From Methanosarcina sp. UBA5 (GTDB taxonomy: Archaea; Halobacteriota; Methanosarcinia; Methanosarcinales; Methanosarcinaceae), in contig NZ_DAVG01000112.1 of NCBI RefSeq assembly GCF_002505485.1, forward strand, positions 69,005-133,004: a stretch of DNA of 64,000 nt. The letters are read 5' to 3'. The notes beneath the pieces were generated by a model. That model did no database searches, was not told the origin of the DNA, and worked only from the letters and a program-made list of their open reading frames with translations. The translations under genes were made by a program, and so were the position numbers. Below, in pieces: positions 43,974 to 51,553 of the stretch; position 1 is the stretch's first letter; the number at the start of each line of letters is the position of its first letter.

Positions 43974-45416
43974 TTAATATGTTCTTGCCACATACACACG
44001 GGTTTCGGCTTCTTCCCCGCATATAGGGCATTTTTCTTTTCGATCTCTTTCTTGTTCCAGAGGAATTCCAAGGATTCCTGCGCCTATTACATCTTCCATA
44101 GCAAGTCCGCATTCTCTCTTTCCGCACCAGGGGATTGTTGCAACTCCGTCCTGGATTTTTTCTTTTACTTCTTCAAGTTCACTACAGTCAAATATGCGGT
44201 TTTCAAGTTCGCTTTTTGCTTTTTGATACAGGCTCTCATGGATCGCCTCAAACTTTGAGCTCACGCCAGCTTCTATCTCAGGGAGCGAAACCTGTTCTTT
44301 TTCTCCGGTATCTCTCCTGACAGCTACAGCGACATTATTCAGAAGGTCTCTGGGCCCGATTTCAAGCCTAAGGGGTACGCCTTTCATTTCCCATTTGTAA
44401 TACTTTGCTCCGGGACGAAGATCACTTGCATCGATTTCAACTCTGACCCCAGCTTTAGTCAGGCGTTCCTTGACATCCTGGCAGGCTGCAAGTACCTCTT
44501 CAGCTCCTTTCTTGAAGATAATCGGGATAATTACAACCTGTACAGGCGCGATCTCTGGGGGCAAAACCAGCCCTTTGTCGTCTCCGTGGATGGAAATCGT
44601 AGCTGCGATCGACCTCTCGGAAATCCCGTAACAGGTCTGATAGGCATAACGCTGCTCTCCATCAGGAGCTTCGTATTTAATGTCAAAGGTCTTTGCAAAG
44701 TTATCCCCCAAATGATGAACTGTACCAATCTGAAGGGTCTTTCCGTCAGGCATAATTGCATCAAGAGCATCGGTATAATCTGCGCCCGGGAATTTATCCC
44801 AATCAGGTCTCCTTGAGCGGAGCACAGGGACTGCAAGCCTGCGGTATATTTCAATATAGAGCCTGATAGCTTCCTTAACCTGAGCTTCTGCATCTTCCCA
44901 GGTAGCATGGACTGTATGGGCCTCTTTAAAGGAAGTAATCTCTCTAAGCCTTATCAAGGGACGGGTATGTTTTGTTTCATAGCGGAAAGTATTGACTATT
45001 TGATAAATTTTAACAGGTAAATCAGCATGGGACCTAACCCACATTTTGTACATCGGGTAAATGGCAGTCTCACTTGTTGGACGAAGGGCCAGAGGGATAT
45101 CAAGCGGATCTCTTCCGCCATGGGTTACCCAGTACACCTCGTCTTCAAAGCCTTTAATATGCTCGGCTTCTTTCATGAACTCGTTTTCGGGAATAAGAAG
45201 AGGGAAGAGAGCTTCTTGGTGCCCGCTGTTGTCAAGGATCTCTCTTATAATAGTATAGGTATTTCTCCGGATTGCAAAGCCGAAGGGGTACCAGACGTAT
45301 AATCCTTTTACAGGATAGCGGACGTCCATTATTTCGGCCATCCACAGGAGTTCGTTATACCATTCGCTGAATTCCTCTTTTGGGGGGAGTGCTGCTTCTT
45401 TTTCGCTTTCTGCCAT
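43974..45416 (-). CDS. proS: Prolyl-tRNA synthetase, archaeal/eukaryotic type
   Basis: ProS charges tRNA-Pro. The 480-residue protein is a class II synthetase: RPTSETAIYPMYKMW lies in motif 2, followed by FRYETKHTRPLIRLREI; the anticodon-binding domain follows near residue 290. The C-terminal zinc domain has CGKRECGL and EKCPICGEE and the protein ends ARTY, the archaeal pattern with C-terminal Tyr. GGTGAAGGT precedes the ATG. Confidence 0.97.
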   Translation of the reverse strand: MAESEKEAALPPKEEFSEWYNELLWMAEIMDVRYPVKGLYVWYPFGFAIRRNTYTIIREILDNSGHQEALFPLLIPENEFMKEAEHIKGFEDEVYWVTHGGRDPLDIPLALRPTSETAIYPMYKMWVRSHADLPVKIYQIVNTFRYETKHTRPLIRLREITSFKEAHTVHATWEDAEAQVKEAIRLYIEIYRRLAVPVLRSRRPDWDKFPGADYTDALDAIMPDGKTLQIGTVHHLGDNFAKTFDIKYEAPDGEQRYAYQTCYGISERSIAATISIHGDDKGLVLPPEIAPVQVVIIPIIFKKGAEEVLAACQDVKERLTKAGVRVEIDASDLRPGAKYYKWEMKGVPLRLEIGPRDLLNNVAVAVRRDTGEKEQVSLPEIEAGVSSKFEAIHESLYQKAKSELENRIFDCSELEEVKEKIQDGVATIPWCGKRECGLAMEDVIGAGILGIPLEQERDRKEKCPICGEEAETRVYVARTY

Positions 45417-45940
45417 ACCTTCACCGTATTATAGCAATCTGAAATAACTTTTAAATTCTGAAATCAATTAAATAAACTTTCAAAGTTATCAAATGGATTC
45501 ATAAGCTAACTAAATAAATAGTTAAATTGATCAAATAAAGGTCAAATTAATCAATAAATTTTTGAATTTACTAAATAAATTAATAAGTTGACCTAATATT
45601 GAGAAACACAAGTGAATTCTATCCTTATGCCTCAGCTCCGATCAGGATTTCTTGAGTTAAATATACAGTTCTTTTGGGCAATTTAAAGGGCTTGCTTCAG
45701 CAGAGACATAATAATCCTTGCAGCATGCTTTTTTTCCGGAAATTCTATATAAATATCTTCCGAGCAGTCACATTTTGAGGAGGCGACATTTTGAGAGATG
45801 GAACATTGAGAATGCAGCATCCTGACGTGAAATTGCCTTCATAGCCCGCAATATGCCTGCCTTTATGGAATAGAAGTTAATAACTATATTGGAAGTATGC
45901 CCCCGGAACTTGTCAGGCTGTGAAAAACCGGAAAAAAGAA
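45417..45940. other. Intergenic region with a possible 17-codon frame
   Basis: The first half is AT-rich with repeated AAATTGATCAAATAAA-type units (45500-45570). Farther on, a TATA box (CTATATAAAT at about 45745-45754) precedes GAGGAGGCGACATT and a TTG that opens a 17-codon frame (45791-45844). This could be a microprotein or an RNA gene on the plus strand. Confidence 0.35.
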
Positions 45941-46582
45941 TTAATCTCCGAGGGGCTGAACATTGTCTGAGACATCGTGTACGAGCTTGGATTTGTCAAC
46001 ATCGAAAACGATCATGCCAGTATTTAGCTTTTCGGCTTCTTCTTCGGAGAGTCTGGTAGCTTTTGCCTTCTTTGAAATGATCGCGCTATTTCCAAGCGGA
46101 TCTTCGACTATGACTGTGATTTTTCTCTTTCCCTGGATAACTTCTTCGATCATGCACAGGAGTTCTTCACTGCGAGAGGATTTCTCTTCGTCTCCCTGCA
46201 CCCACCTGCTCGCGGTCGCAAGGACATCCCGGACCCGGTGCAGTACACCTTCGATATTTGTTACATATGACTCCGAAACCGATCCAGGCTCGATTGTAAC
46301 TCCCATTTCCGGGATGCGGATTGTTCCTGAGGTTGAACGGATGACCCTTGCATCCAGATCTTCACTGGTTTCAACTGGCATCTCATAGCGCATGGGCTCC
46401 TTACTCGAGAGAATCATGGTATCTGCAAAACGGAAACTGCACTGGCATCTTGCACTGATATGCATGATCTCCCCGAAATAGGGAATGTTATCTCTCTGCC
46501 AGTTCATCACCAGATCTGCCTGGCACAGAGGGCAGCAGATTTTTGTTTCAAACCTTTCCTGTTTTAAGAAATCCGGATTCAA
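45941..46582 (-). CDS. ZPR1-type zinc-finger protein
   Basis: The N-terminal CCPLCQADLV and CQCSFR pairs form the CxxC...CxC zinc finger of ZPR1 proteins, and IRSTSGTIRIPEMGVTIEPG is the family A/B domain motif. Archaeal forms have one copy (here 213 residues); eukaryotic ZPR1 binds elongation factor 1A and acts as its chaperone. The start overlaps the sepF stop by 4 bases, so they are coupled. Confidence 0.88.
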   Translation of the reverse strand: MNPDFLKQERFETKICCPLCQADLVMNWQRDNIPYFGEIMHISARCQCSFRFADTMILSSKEPMRYEMPVETSEDLDARVIRSTSGTIRIPEMGVTIEPGSVSESYVTNIEGVLHRVRDVLATASRWVQGDEEKSSRSEELLCMIEEVIQGKRKITVIVEDPLGNSAIISKKAKATRLSEEEAEKLNTGMIVFDVDKSKLVHDVSDNVQPLGD

Positions 46583-46959
46583 TATTTTCCACCAGTAATC
46601 TTGGATCTGTCGATTTTAATGCCTGTAGGGGTTACAATTACAGTATTCCCTTTGACTCCTGCGATATCCCCATGGACATCGATAATAACGTCTTTTAACT
46701 CTTTTAAGACCCTATCTCTGAGCAGGTCATCGCCCCTGATGTTTGAAATATCTACCATCAGGATATTTCCGTTATAAATTTCCTGCTTAAGCTGGGATAC
46801 CTGGTTAATACTCGAGACTTCTGCGATCTTTACATAAGTTTCTGCAGGCTCGTCCTCGAGAACTTCTTCATATTTGCTGAGATCAATTTCAGTGTAATCT
46901 TCAGGACTGGTTGAACTTTTTACATTACTGCCAAGGAGCTTGTCGATGAGTTTTGCCAT
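46579..46959 (-). CDS. sepF: Archaeal SepF cell-division anchor protein
   Basis: SepF tethers FtsZ to the membrane. The 126-residue product has an N-terminal helix MAKLIDKLLGSN for membrane binding, a low-complexity acidic linker and the C-terminal domain (YVKIAEVSSINQVSQLKQEI; DIAGVKGNTVIVTPTGIKI) of the family once called DUF552. FtsZ lies 11 kb away in the same orientation. AGGTGCG precedes the ATG. Confidence 0.9.
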   Translation of the reverse strand: MAKLIDKLLGSNVKSSTSPEDYTEIDLSKYEEVLEDEPAETYVKIAEVSSINQVSQLKQEIYNGNILMVDISNIRGDDLLRDRVLKELKDVIIDVHGDIAGVKGNTVIVTPTGIKIDRSKITGGKY

Positions 46960-47131
46960 TTATGCGCACCTATTATATTTTTTAAAAATTAGAATCGCAC
47001 TGTCCTATATTGAAATCTATATTAATTAATTTTGCTATTATAAAGCTGATCCTGATTTTCGTTCGATTTCAGGGAGTTTACGTTCCCTGCCCGCATGTTT
47101 TGTTTAATGGAAATATATTTTATAGGGATTT

Positions 47132-47617
47132 TCAGAATTCCGTGTTCCAGAGTTTGTCTCCTACATGAGTTATAGACTTTATGGCTTTACCTGAAGTAGC
47201 TTCGACCATTTCCGAACCTTCCATAAGAGCTTTTCCAATTGCAAGAGGTTTTTGATGAGTCTCTTCCGCTATGATTACGAGGTCTCCTTCTTTTATTTCG
47301 GGATCAACCGCCACAACTCCAGGAGCCATTATATCCGCACCGTTTGAAACAAAACGGATAGCTCCTTTATCCACGGTTACAACACGCTTTTGAAGTTTCA
47401 TCTCAAGAGCTCCGCGAACGGTAGGAAAAAGATGTCCTTCTATTTCAAAAAGCAAAGGCTTGCCGTCCACCAGAATAATGGAGTATTCCTCAAGGGTAAT
47501 TTTTTCCAGGGTTTTGTCTTCCAGCTCTGACATCTCTTCGCCGAAAGTGGATACAAGTTCTTTCAACATTTTGTTCTTGGCATTCTTCCTTAGCTGAACT
47601 CTTGACTTTACTTTCAA
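47132..47617 (-). CDS. PUA-domain RNA-binding protein (MCT-1/Tma20-like)
   Basis: The 161-residue protein has an N-terminal domain of about 75 residues (MKVKSRVQLRKNAKNKML) and a C-terminal PUA domain from about 78 (VTVDKGAIRFVSNGADIM; GVVAVDPEIKEGDLVIIAEE). The layout is that of archaeal relatives of MCT-1/Tma20, which act on ribosomes. It starts with TTG at 47617 after GGTGAT; an internal ATG is less likely. Confidence 0.85.
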   Translation of the reverse strand: MKVKSRVQLRKNAKNKMLKELVSTFGEEMSELEDKTLEKITLEEYSIILVDGKPLLFEIEGHLFPTVRGALEMKLQKRVVTVDKGAIRFVSNGADIMAPGVVAVDPEIKEGDLVIIAEETHQKPLAIGKALMEGSEMVEATSGKAIKSITHVGDKLWNTEF

Positions 47618-47773
47618 TCAATCACCGGATTTTAAATGTTATATTTATTTATAGCATAGGGTTTTTGTGCCTTTTAAAACTTATGTGGATCTCTTGGGTT
47701 CCCTAAATCAGATTACTGCCATATTTTCGCATTTATACCCAGATAGTTTGCTCAGGAACTTCCTCAGGTATTT

Positions 47774-48928
47774 TTACTCAAGTTTTACAAAGAACCCTGA
47801 AAGCAGCGCAATGGCACTTCCGAAAAATACGGTCTCGTAACCCAGGGGCCCCAAGAAAAAGCTCCCAAGCACCGGACCCATCCCGAGCCCTGCGTAAATT
47901 CCGGTATTAAAAAGCCCCATTGCAAAGCCGCTTGAGCTGATTCTAGAAACGGCCGTAATCAGTCCTACGACTGCGATTCCTCCTCCTGCTCCTATCAGGA
48001 AAAAAGCCAGTAAAGGCAGTTTCACCGAAAGAAAGACACCTGCGGCTGCAAGGATTATTCCTGTCCTTACTATATTTTTATAATTGACATCTGCCCTGCC
48101 TGCAATCAGGGAACTCAGCATTGCAGCCAGATAAGACGCTGAAATTGCCAGCCCAAGTTCGGGTTTTGTCAGAAAGCCAGCACTGTAATCCGCATAGTTC
48201 GCATTTAGTAGGCCTGTGGTCCCATAAAGAAGTACCGAAATTCCCCAGATCTTTCCGAAATTGGTTTGAAACAAAATTTTCCTGGCCTGTTCCAGGTAAT
48301 TTTTTAATTCGGGAAGTAAATAGGTATTCTGCTGACTTGTTATAAGATTTTTACTTTCTGAATGCTTAAACTTTTTCCCGTTTCTGTTCGGAGAAAGCAG
48401 TTTTCCGGCTTTTGAGAGAAGGAGAAGGCAGGAAAGCCCTGCAAGGAAAGTAAAGCTGGCTATTGCGGTTTTAATTCCAAATCCTGCAAGCACCCCTGAG
48501 AAGAAAACGCCTGCCGCCAGCCCGCCGTTTAGCAAGAAGTTAAATTCCCCAAGGCTTTGCTGGCTGTCTTCCCATTCTGCAAGTATGGAAAAAGCTGCAG
48601 GAAAAAAAGCCCCGCAGCCTACTCCTTCTAAGAACCTGAAAATTCCAAGAATCAATGGGATGTCCGAAAATGTAATAACAAAACCCGATAAAGCAGTAAG
48701 AAGCATTCCAAATCTAATCACCTTCAGATTCCCGACTCTGTCTGCGAGAATACCGAGGGGCACAAGAGCAAACAGGGCTCCCATAAAATATCCGGAAAAC
48801 AGAAGGCTGGAAACTGCAACACCTCCGCTATTTCCTCCAGCAAGTTCTGGAAGAACAGGTATTACTGCGTTTGAGAGCCCCTGTAGAGCAAAAACTGAAG
48901 AATAAAGTGTTAGTTTTTTGAGGTTCAT
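47774..48928 (-). CDS. Major-facilitator superfamily transporter 1
   Basis: The 384-residue protein has about 12 hydrophobic helices. GILADRVGNLKVIRFG is the MFS loop 2-3 motif, and FLEGVGCGAFFPAAFSI a transmembrane motif. It is a paralogue of the gene at 49261 (shared LSNAVIPVLPELA start). Substrate is unknown; such pairs often export small metabolites or drugs. Confidence 0.85.
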   Translation of the reverse strand: MNLKKLTLYSSVFALQGLSNAVIPVLPELAGGNSGGVAVSSLLFSGYFMGALFALVPLGILADRVGNLKVIRFGMLLTALSGFVITFSDIPLILGIFRFLEGVGCGAFFPAAFSILAEWEDSQQSLGEFNFLLNGGLAAGVFFSGVLAGFGIKTAIASFTFLAGLSCLLLLSKAGKLLSPNRNGKKFKHSESKNLITSQQNTYLLPELKNYLEQARKILFQTNFGKIWGISVLLYGTTGLLNANYADYSAGFLTKPELGLAISASYLAAMLSSLIAGRADVNYKNIVRTGIILAAAGVFLSVKLPLLAFFLIGAGGGIAVVGLITAVSRISSSGFAMGLFNTGIYAGLGMGPVLGSFFLGPLGYETVFFGSAIALLSGFFVKLE

Positions 48929-49011
48929 AGGCTTTTCGATATTATGTGCTCAACCCTATGCTGACTTTCTATTCAGTGCTTATTTTTCCCTGGTTTCTAG
49001 AACCATTTAAA

Positions 49012-49147
49012 CTTCTAAAAACTACTTTTTATTTCAAGGACTGCTACCATTTATAAACCTACTTTTATTTCAAGGACTACTATTTCTAAAAACTGCTTTT
49101 ATTTCAAGGACTGCTACTATTTCTAAAAGTACTCTTATTTCTAAAAA
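49012..49147. repeat. Tandem repeat of about 35 bp between the MFS genes
   Basis: Three to four imperfect copies of a unit containing CTTTTATTTCAAGGACTG and TTTCTAAAAACTAC follow each other. They fill the centre of the 332-base gap (48929-49260). No coding or regulatory role is evident. Confidence 0.7.
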
Positions 49148-49260
49148 TTCTTCCTGAATATCAGGAAATTCAGTGGAATAAATATCTTGCGCAATATCCT
49201 CTGCTATTCTATCAAAGGAAACTTATTGAAATACCGGGTTAAAAACCCCTATAAGAATCT

Positions 49261-50379
49261 TTAATTTTTCAATATAAGAGCAACTGCAAGGATACACCCG
49301 TTTACTATAAACAGTTTTTCAAAACTCATAAATTCTGCAAAAAGCCCTGCAATAATCGGGGCAAGAGAAAGCCCTGCATAGATAGTCGTGTTGAAAAGCC
49401 CCATTGCAAGACCTCTGTCAGCATTCATTTTGGCAACAGCGAGGGCAAAACCTACAGTTGCGACTCCGGACCCTCCACCAAGGCTTGAGAATCCCAGCAA
49501 GGGATATTTTATTGCAGAAAGAACACCCAGGGCCGAAAACCCCAGTCCAATTCGAATTAAGTTTTTTTCCTTTACTTTGAAATGCCCTCCAAGCAGAGAG
49601 GTAATCATTGCACAGACATAAAGGCTAGAAATCGAGATCCCAAGCTGAGCTTTTGTAATAGTACCCAGACTGTAGTCAGGATAGTAGGCTACAAGCACCC
49701 CGATGGCTCCGTTAAGCAGGAAAGAGCTGAGCCAGAGCCCAAAATTGCTACGGCTCAGGAGCTCCTTAATTTCTCTGTAAGGCTTTCTAAAAAAGTAGGA
49801 GCCTTTCAATACACCTGTTTTTTCTGAGCTCTCAGGATAAGCCAGTCCTCCACACCTGGAAAACAGATACGTGGTCAAAAGGAAAGTAAGGACCGTAAAG
49901 ACCAGGATTGCTCCTTTCAGGTAGGTGTCTGCCAGCAACCCTGAGAGAAGAGCTCCGGTCGCCAGGCCAGCATTGAAAAGAAAAGTAAGTTCTCCTAGAT
50001 AGCGCCCTGGATTGCTGAGCTTGGATAATATGGCAAAGGCAGCCGGGAAAAAGGCTCCACAGGCAGAACCTTCTATAAACCTTGCAATCAAAAGAATCCA
50101 GAGGTTTTCGGAAAATAGAATTATTAACCCTGAAATCACTGTAAGAATGATACCCAGTGCTATGAACTTAAAATTGCCGAACCTGTCCGCAAGAATCCCA
50201 AATGGGAGCATTGTTCCCAGGGCTCCGAGGAAGTAGGCGGAAAACAGCAGGCTTAAGGCGAATCCTCCAGAGGAATTAGTACTCAGGTTCGCAAGCTCCG
50301 GAAGGATAGGGATAACAGCATTAGAGAGCCCCATTATAGTAAAAGCTGCTATGTAAATCAAAAGCCTGTGAAGGTTCAT
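49261..50379 (-). CDS. Major-facilitator superfamily transporter 2
   Basis: The 372-residue protein has about 12 helices with FGILADRFGNFKFIALG as the MFS motif and IARFIEGSACGAFFPAAFAI after it. It matches the downstream transporter at both ends, so the pair arose by tandem duplication. The substrate is unknown. It ends with IVNGCILAVALILKN. Confidence 0.85.
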   Translation of the reverse strand: MNLHRLLIYIAAFTIMGLSNAVIPILPELANLSTNSSGGFALSLLFSAYFLGALGTMLPFGILADRFGNFKFIALGIILTVISGLIILFSENLWILLIARFIEGSACGAFFPAAFAILSKLSNPGRYLGELTFLFNAGLATGALLSGLLADTYLKGAILVFTVLTFLLTTYLFSRCGGLAYPESSEKTGVLKGSYFFRKPYREIKELLSRSNFGLWLSSFLLNGAIGVLVAYYPDYSLGTITKAQLGISISSLYVCAMITSLLGGHFKVKEKNLIRIGLGFSALGVLSAIKYPLLGFSSLGGGSGVATVGFALAVAKMNADRGLAMGLFNTTIYAGLSLAPIIAGLFAEFMSFEKLFIVNGCILAVALILKN

Positions 50380-50668
50380 AGCACTAAAAACCCTTAACCA
50401 AGTATATAGTTTCTTGTCCGTAGTTTCCTGTCAGCAGCAGCTTTTGAAATCCGCCTTCAAGAAGCCAAAATGCCTGGAGCCAATTTATCAAGGTTCCTTC
50501 AGCCCTTCGCAGGATTTATATCCATTGTACAGTTGTAACACGTAGAAAAAGATCAAATATGGATGCTAAGCCCTAGTGGACAATAGAACATGACATATAT
50601 ATTATAATAAAAGAGATAAAATGCATAGCTATTTATATAATTAGTTTGAATAGGGGTAATGTGAGTAA

Positions 50669-50743
50669 TGTGAGCGGGAAACTTTTTTCACATACCATAC
50701 CCCCCACTCCCCATATGACCCCCCACTCCCCAACCCGCTCACA
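50669..50743. repeat. C-rich segment enclosed by a 10-bp inverted repeat
   Basis: TGTGAGCGGG (50669-50678) and CCCGCTCACA (50734-50743) are exact inverted copies. Between them stands a duplicated CCCCCCACTCCCC motif, strongly C-rich in otherwise AT-rich DNA. Confidence 0.75.
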
Positions 50744-50820
50744 CTACTTCTACTTATCAATCTGGTAGATATCAATCGAATTTTTTTTGTAATTTTTTAG
50801 CTTTTCAGCACACTGCTTCT

Positions 50821-50880
50821 TTAGAATTTCAGTTATATTTCCTTAGAATTTCAGTTATATTTCCTTAGAATTTCAATTCT
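50821..50880. repeat. 22-bp tandem repeat
   Basis: TTAGAATTTCAGTTATATTTCC occurs twice exactly (50821-50842, 50843-50864) and a third time in part. Confidence 0.8.
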
Positions 50881-51127
50881 GTGTTTGGAATTTCAATTTA
50901 ATTTCTTTAGCCTTTCAACCCTCCCAGTTCTTTTTTGCCTCACTGTTGATATGAAAGAAAAATAAGAAAAACTTCTCTAGAAACCTATCTTTACTGAAAC
51001 GTATTTTCATTGAAACGCATTTATCCAACTGTTGAGGCTTTATGAGCTTTGCTTTATGAGCTTTATATCATCTTCCTGATCTCCGGAAAATAAAATGTTC
51101 TGAATGAATTAGATTTATCGGAGGTAT

Positions 51128-51321
51128 AAGATTTTGGTCGTCCATCATTACATGGTTGACGTTCTGAGGATTCAGTTCCCAGCGCTGCGAATGCTTGCGT
51201 TTTCATGCATCGGAGCAGGTTTTCTATAACCTCCACGGAAGCACGGAGGAAAAGATGGAGACGGTATTAAGGGCTTTTTGGAAATAACATCAACCAATCA
51301 ATAGAGGACGACTAAGATTTT
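51128..51321. mobile_element. MITE-like element, 194 bp
   Basis: AAGATTTTGGTCGTCC (51128-51143) and GGACGACTAAGATTTT (51306-51321) match as inverted repeats in 13 of 16 positions. The inner 160 bases carry no transposase. A non-autonomous insertion element is likely; target duplications are not clear. Confidence 0.45.
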
Positions 51322-51485
51322 AGGAAAACGAAATCAAAATAAGGACTCAATGAAATTTTATTTCAGGATTAAACTGTAAACATCATAAGGAGTAACTAAA
51401 AGTACTCTCCCGGAAATTGAATTTATCGTATTGCAAAAAAAGTTTGAAAATAAGATTACTATTTCATGAAATCACTATGCAGGAG

Positions 51486-51516
51486 AAGCCTCACAACATC
51501 TGATGTTGTAAGGCTT
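51486..51516 (-). terminator. hppA: Hairpin after hppA
   Basis: AAGCCTCACAACATC and GATGTTGTAAGGCTT pair over 14 of 15 positions. The structure stands about 38 bases past the stop codon of the pyrophosphatase gene and probably ends its message. Confidence 0.6.
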
Positions 51517-51553
51517 GATCCGACATTCCTGGTTAGCAGCTAATGGTTCCTTT

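Larger units (their letters stand above)
50380..51553. other. Gene-free, repeat-rich region
   Basis: No gene is seen in this stretch. It holds a C-rich inverted repeat at 50669-50743, a 22-bp tandem repeat (TTAGAATTTCAGTTATATTTCC) at 50821-50880, a MITE-like element at 51128-51321 and a strong hairpin at 51486-51516. Confidence 0.6.
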
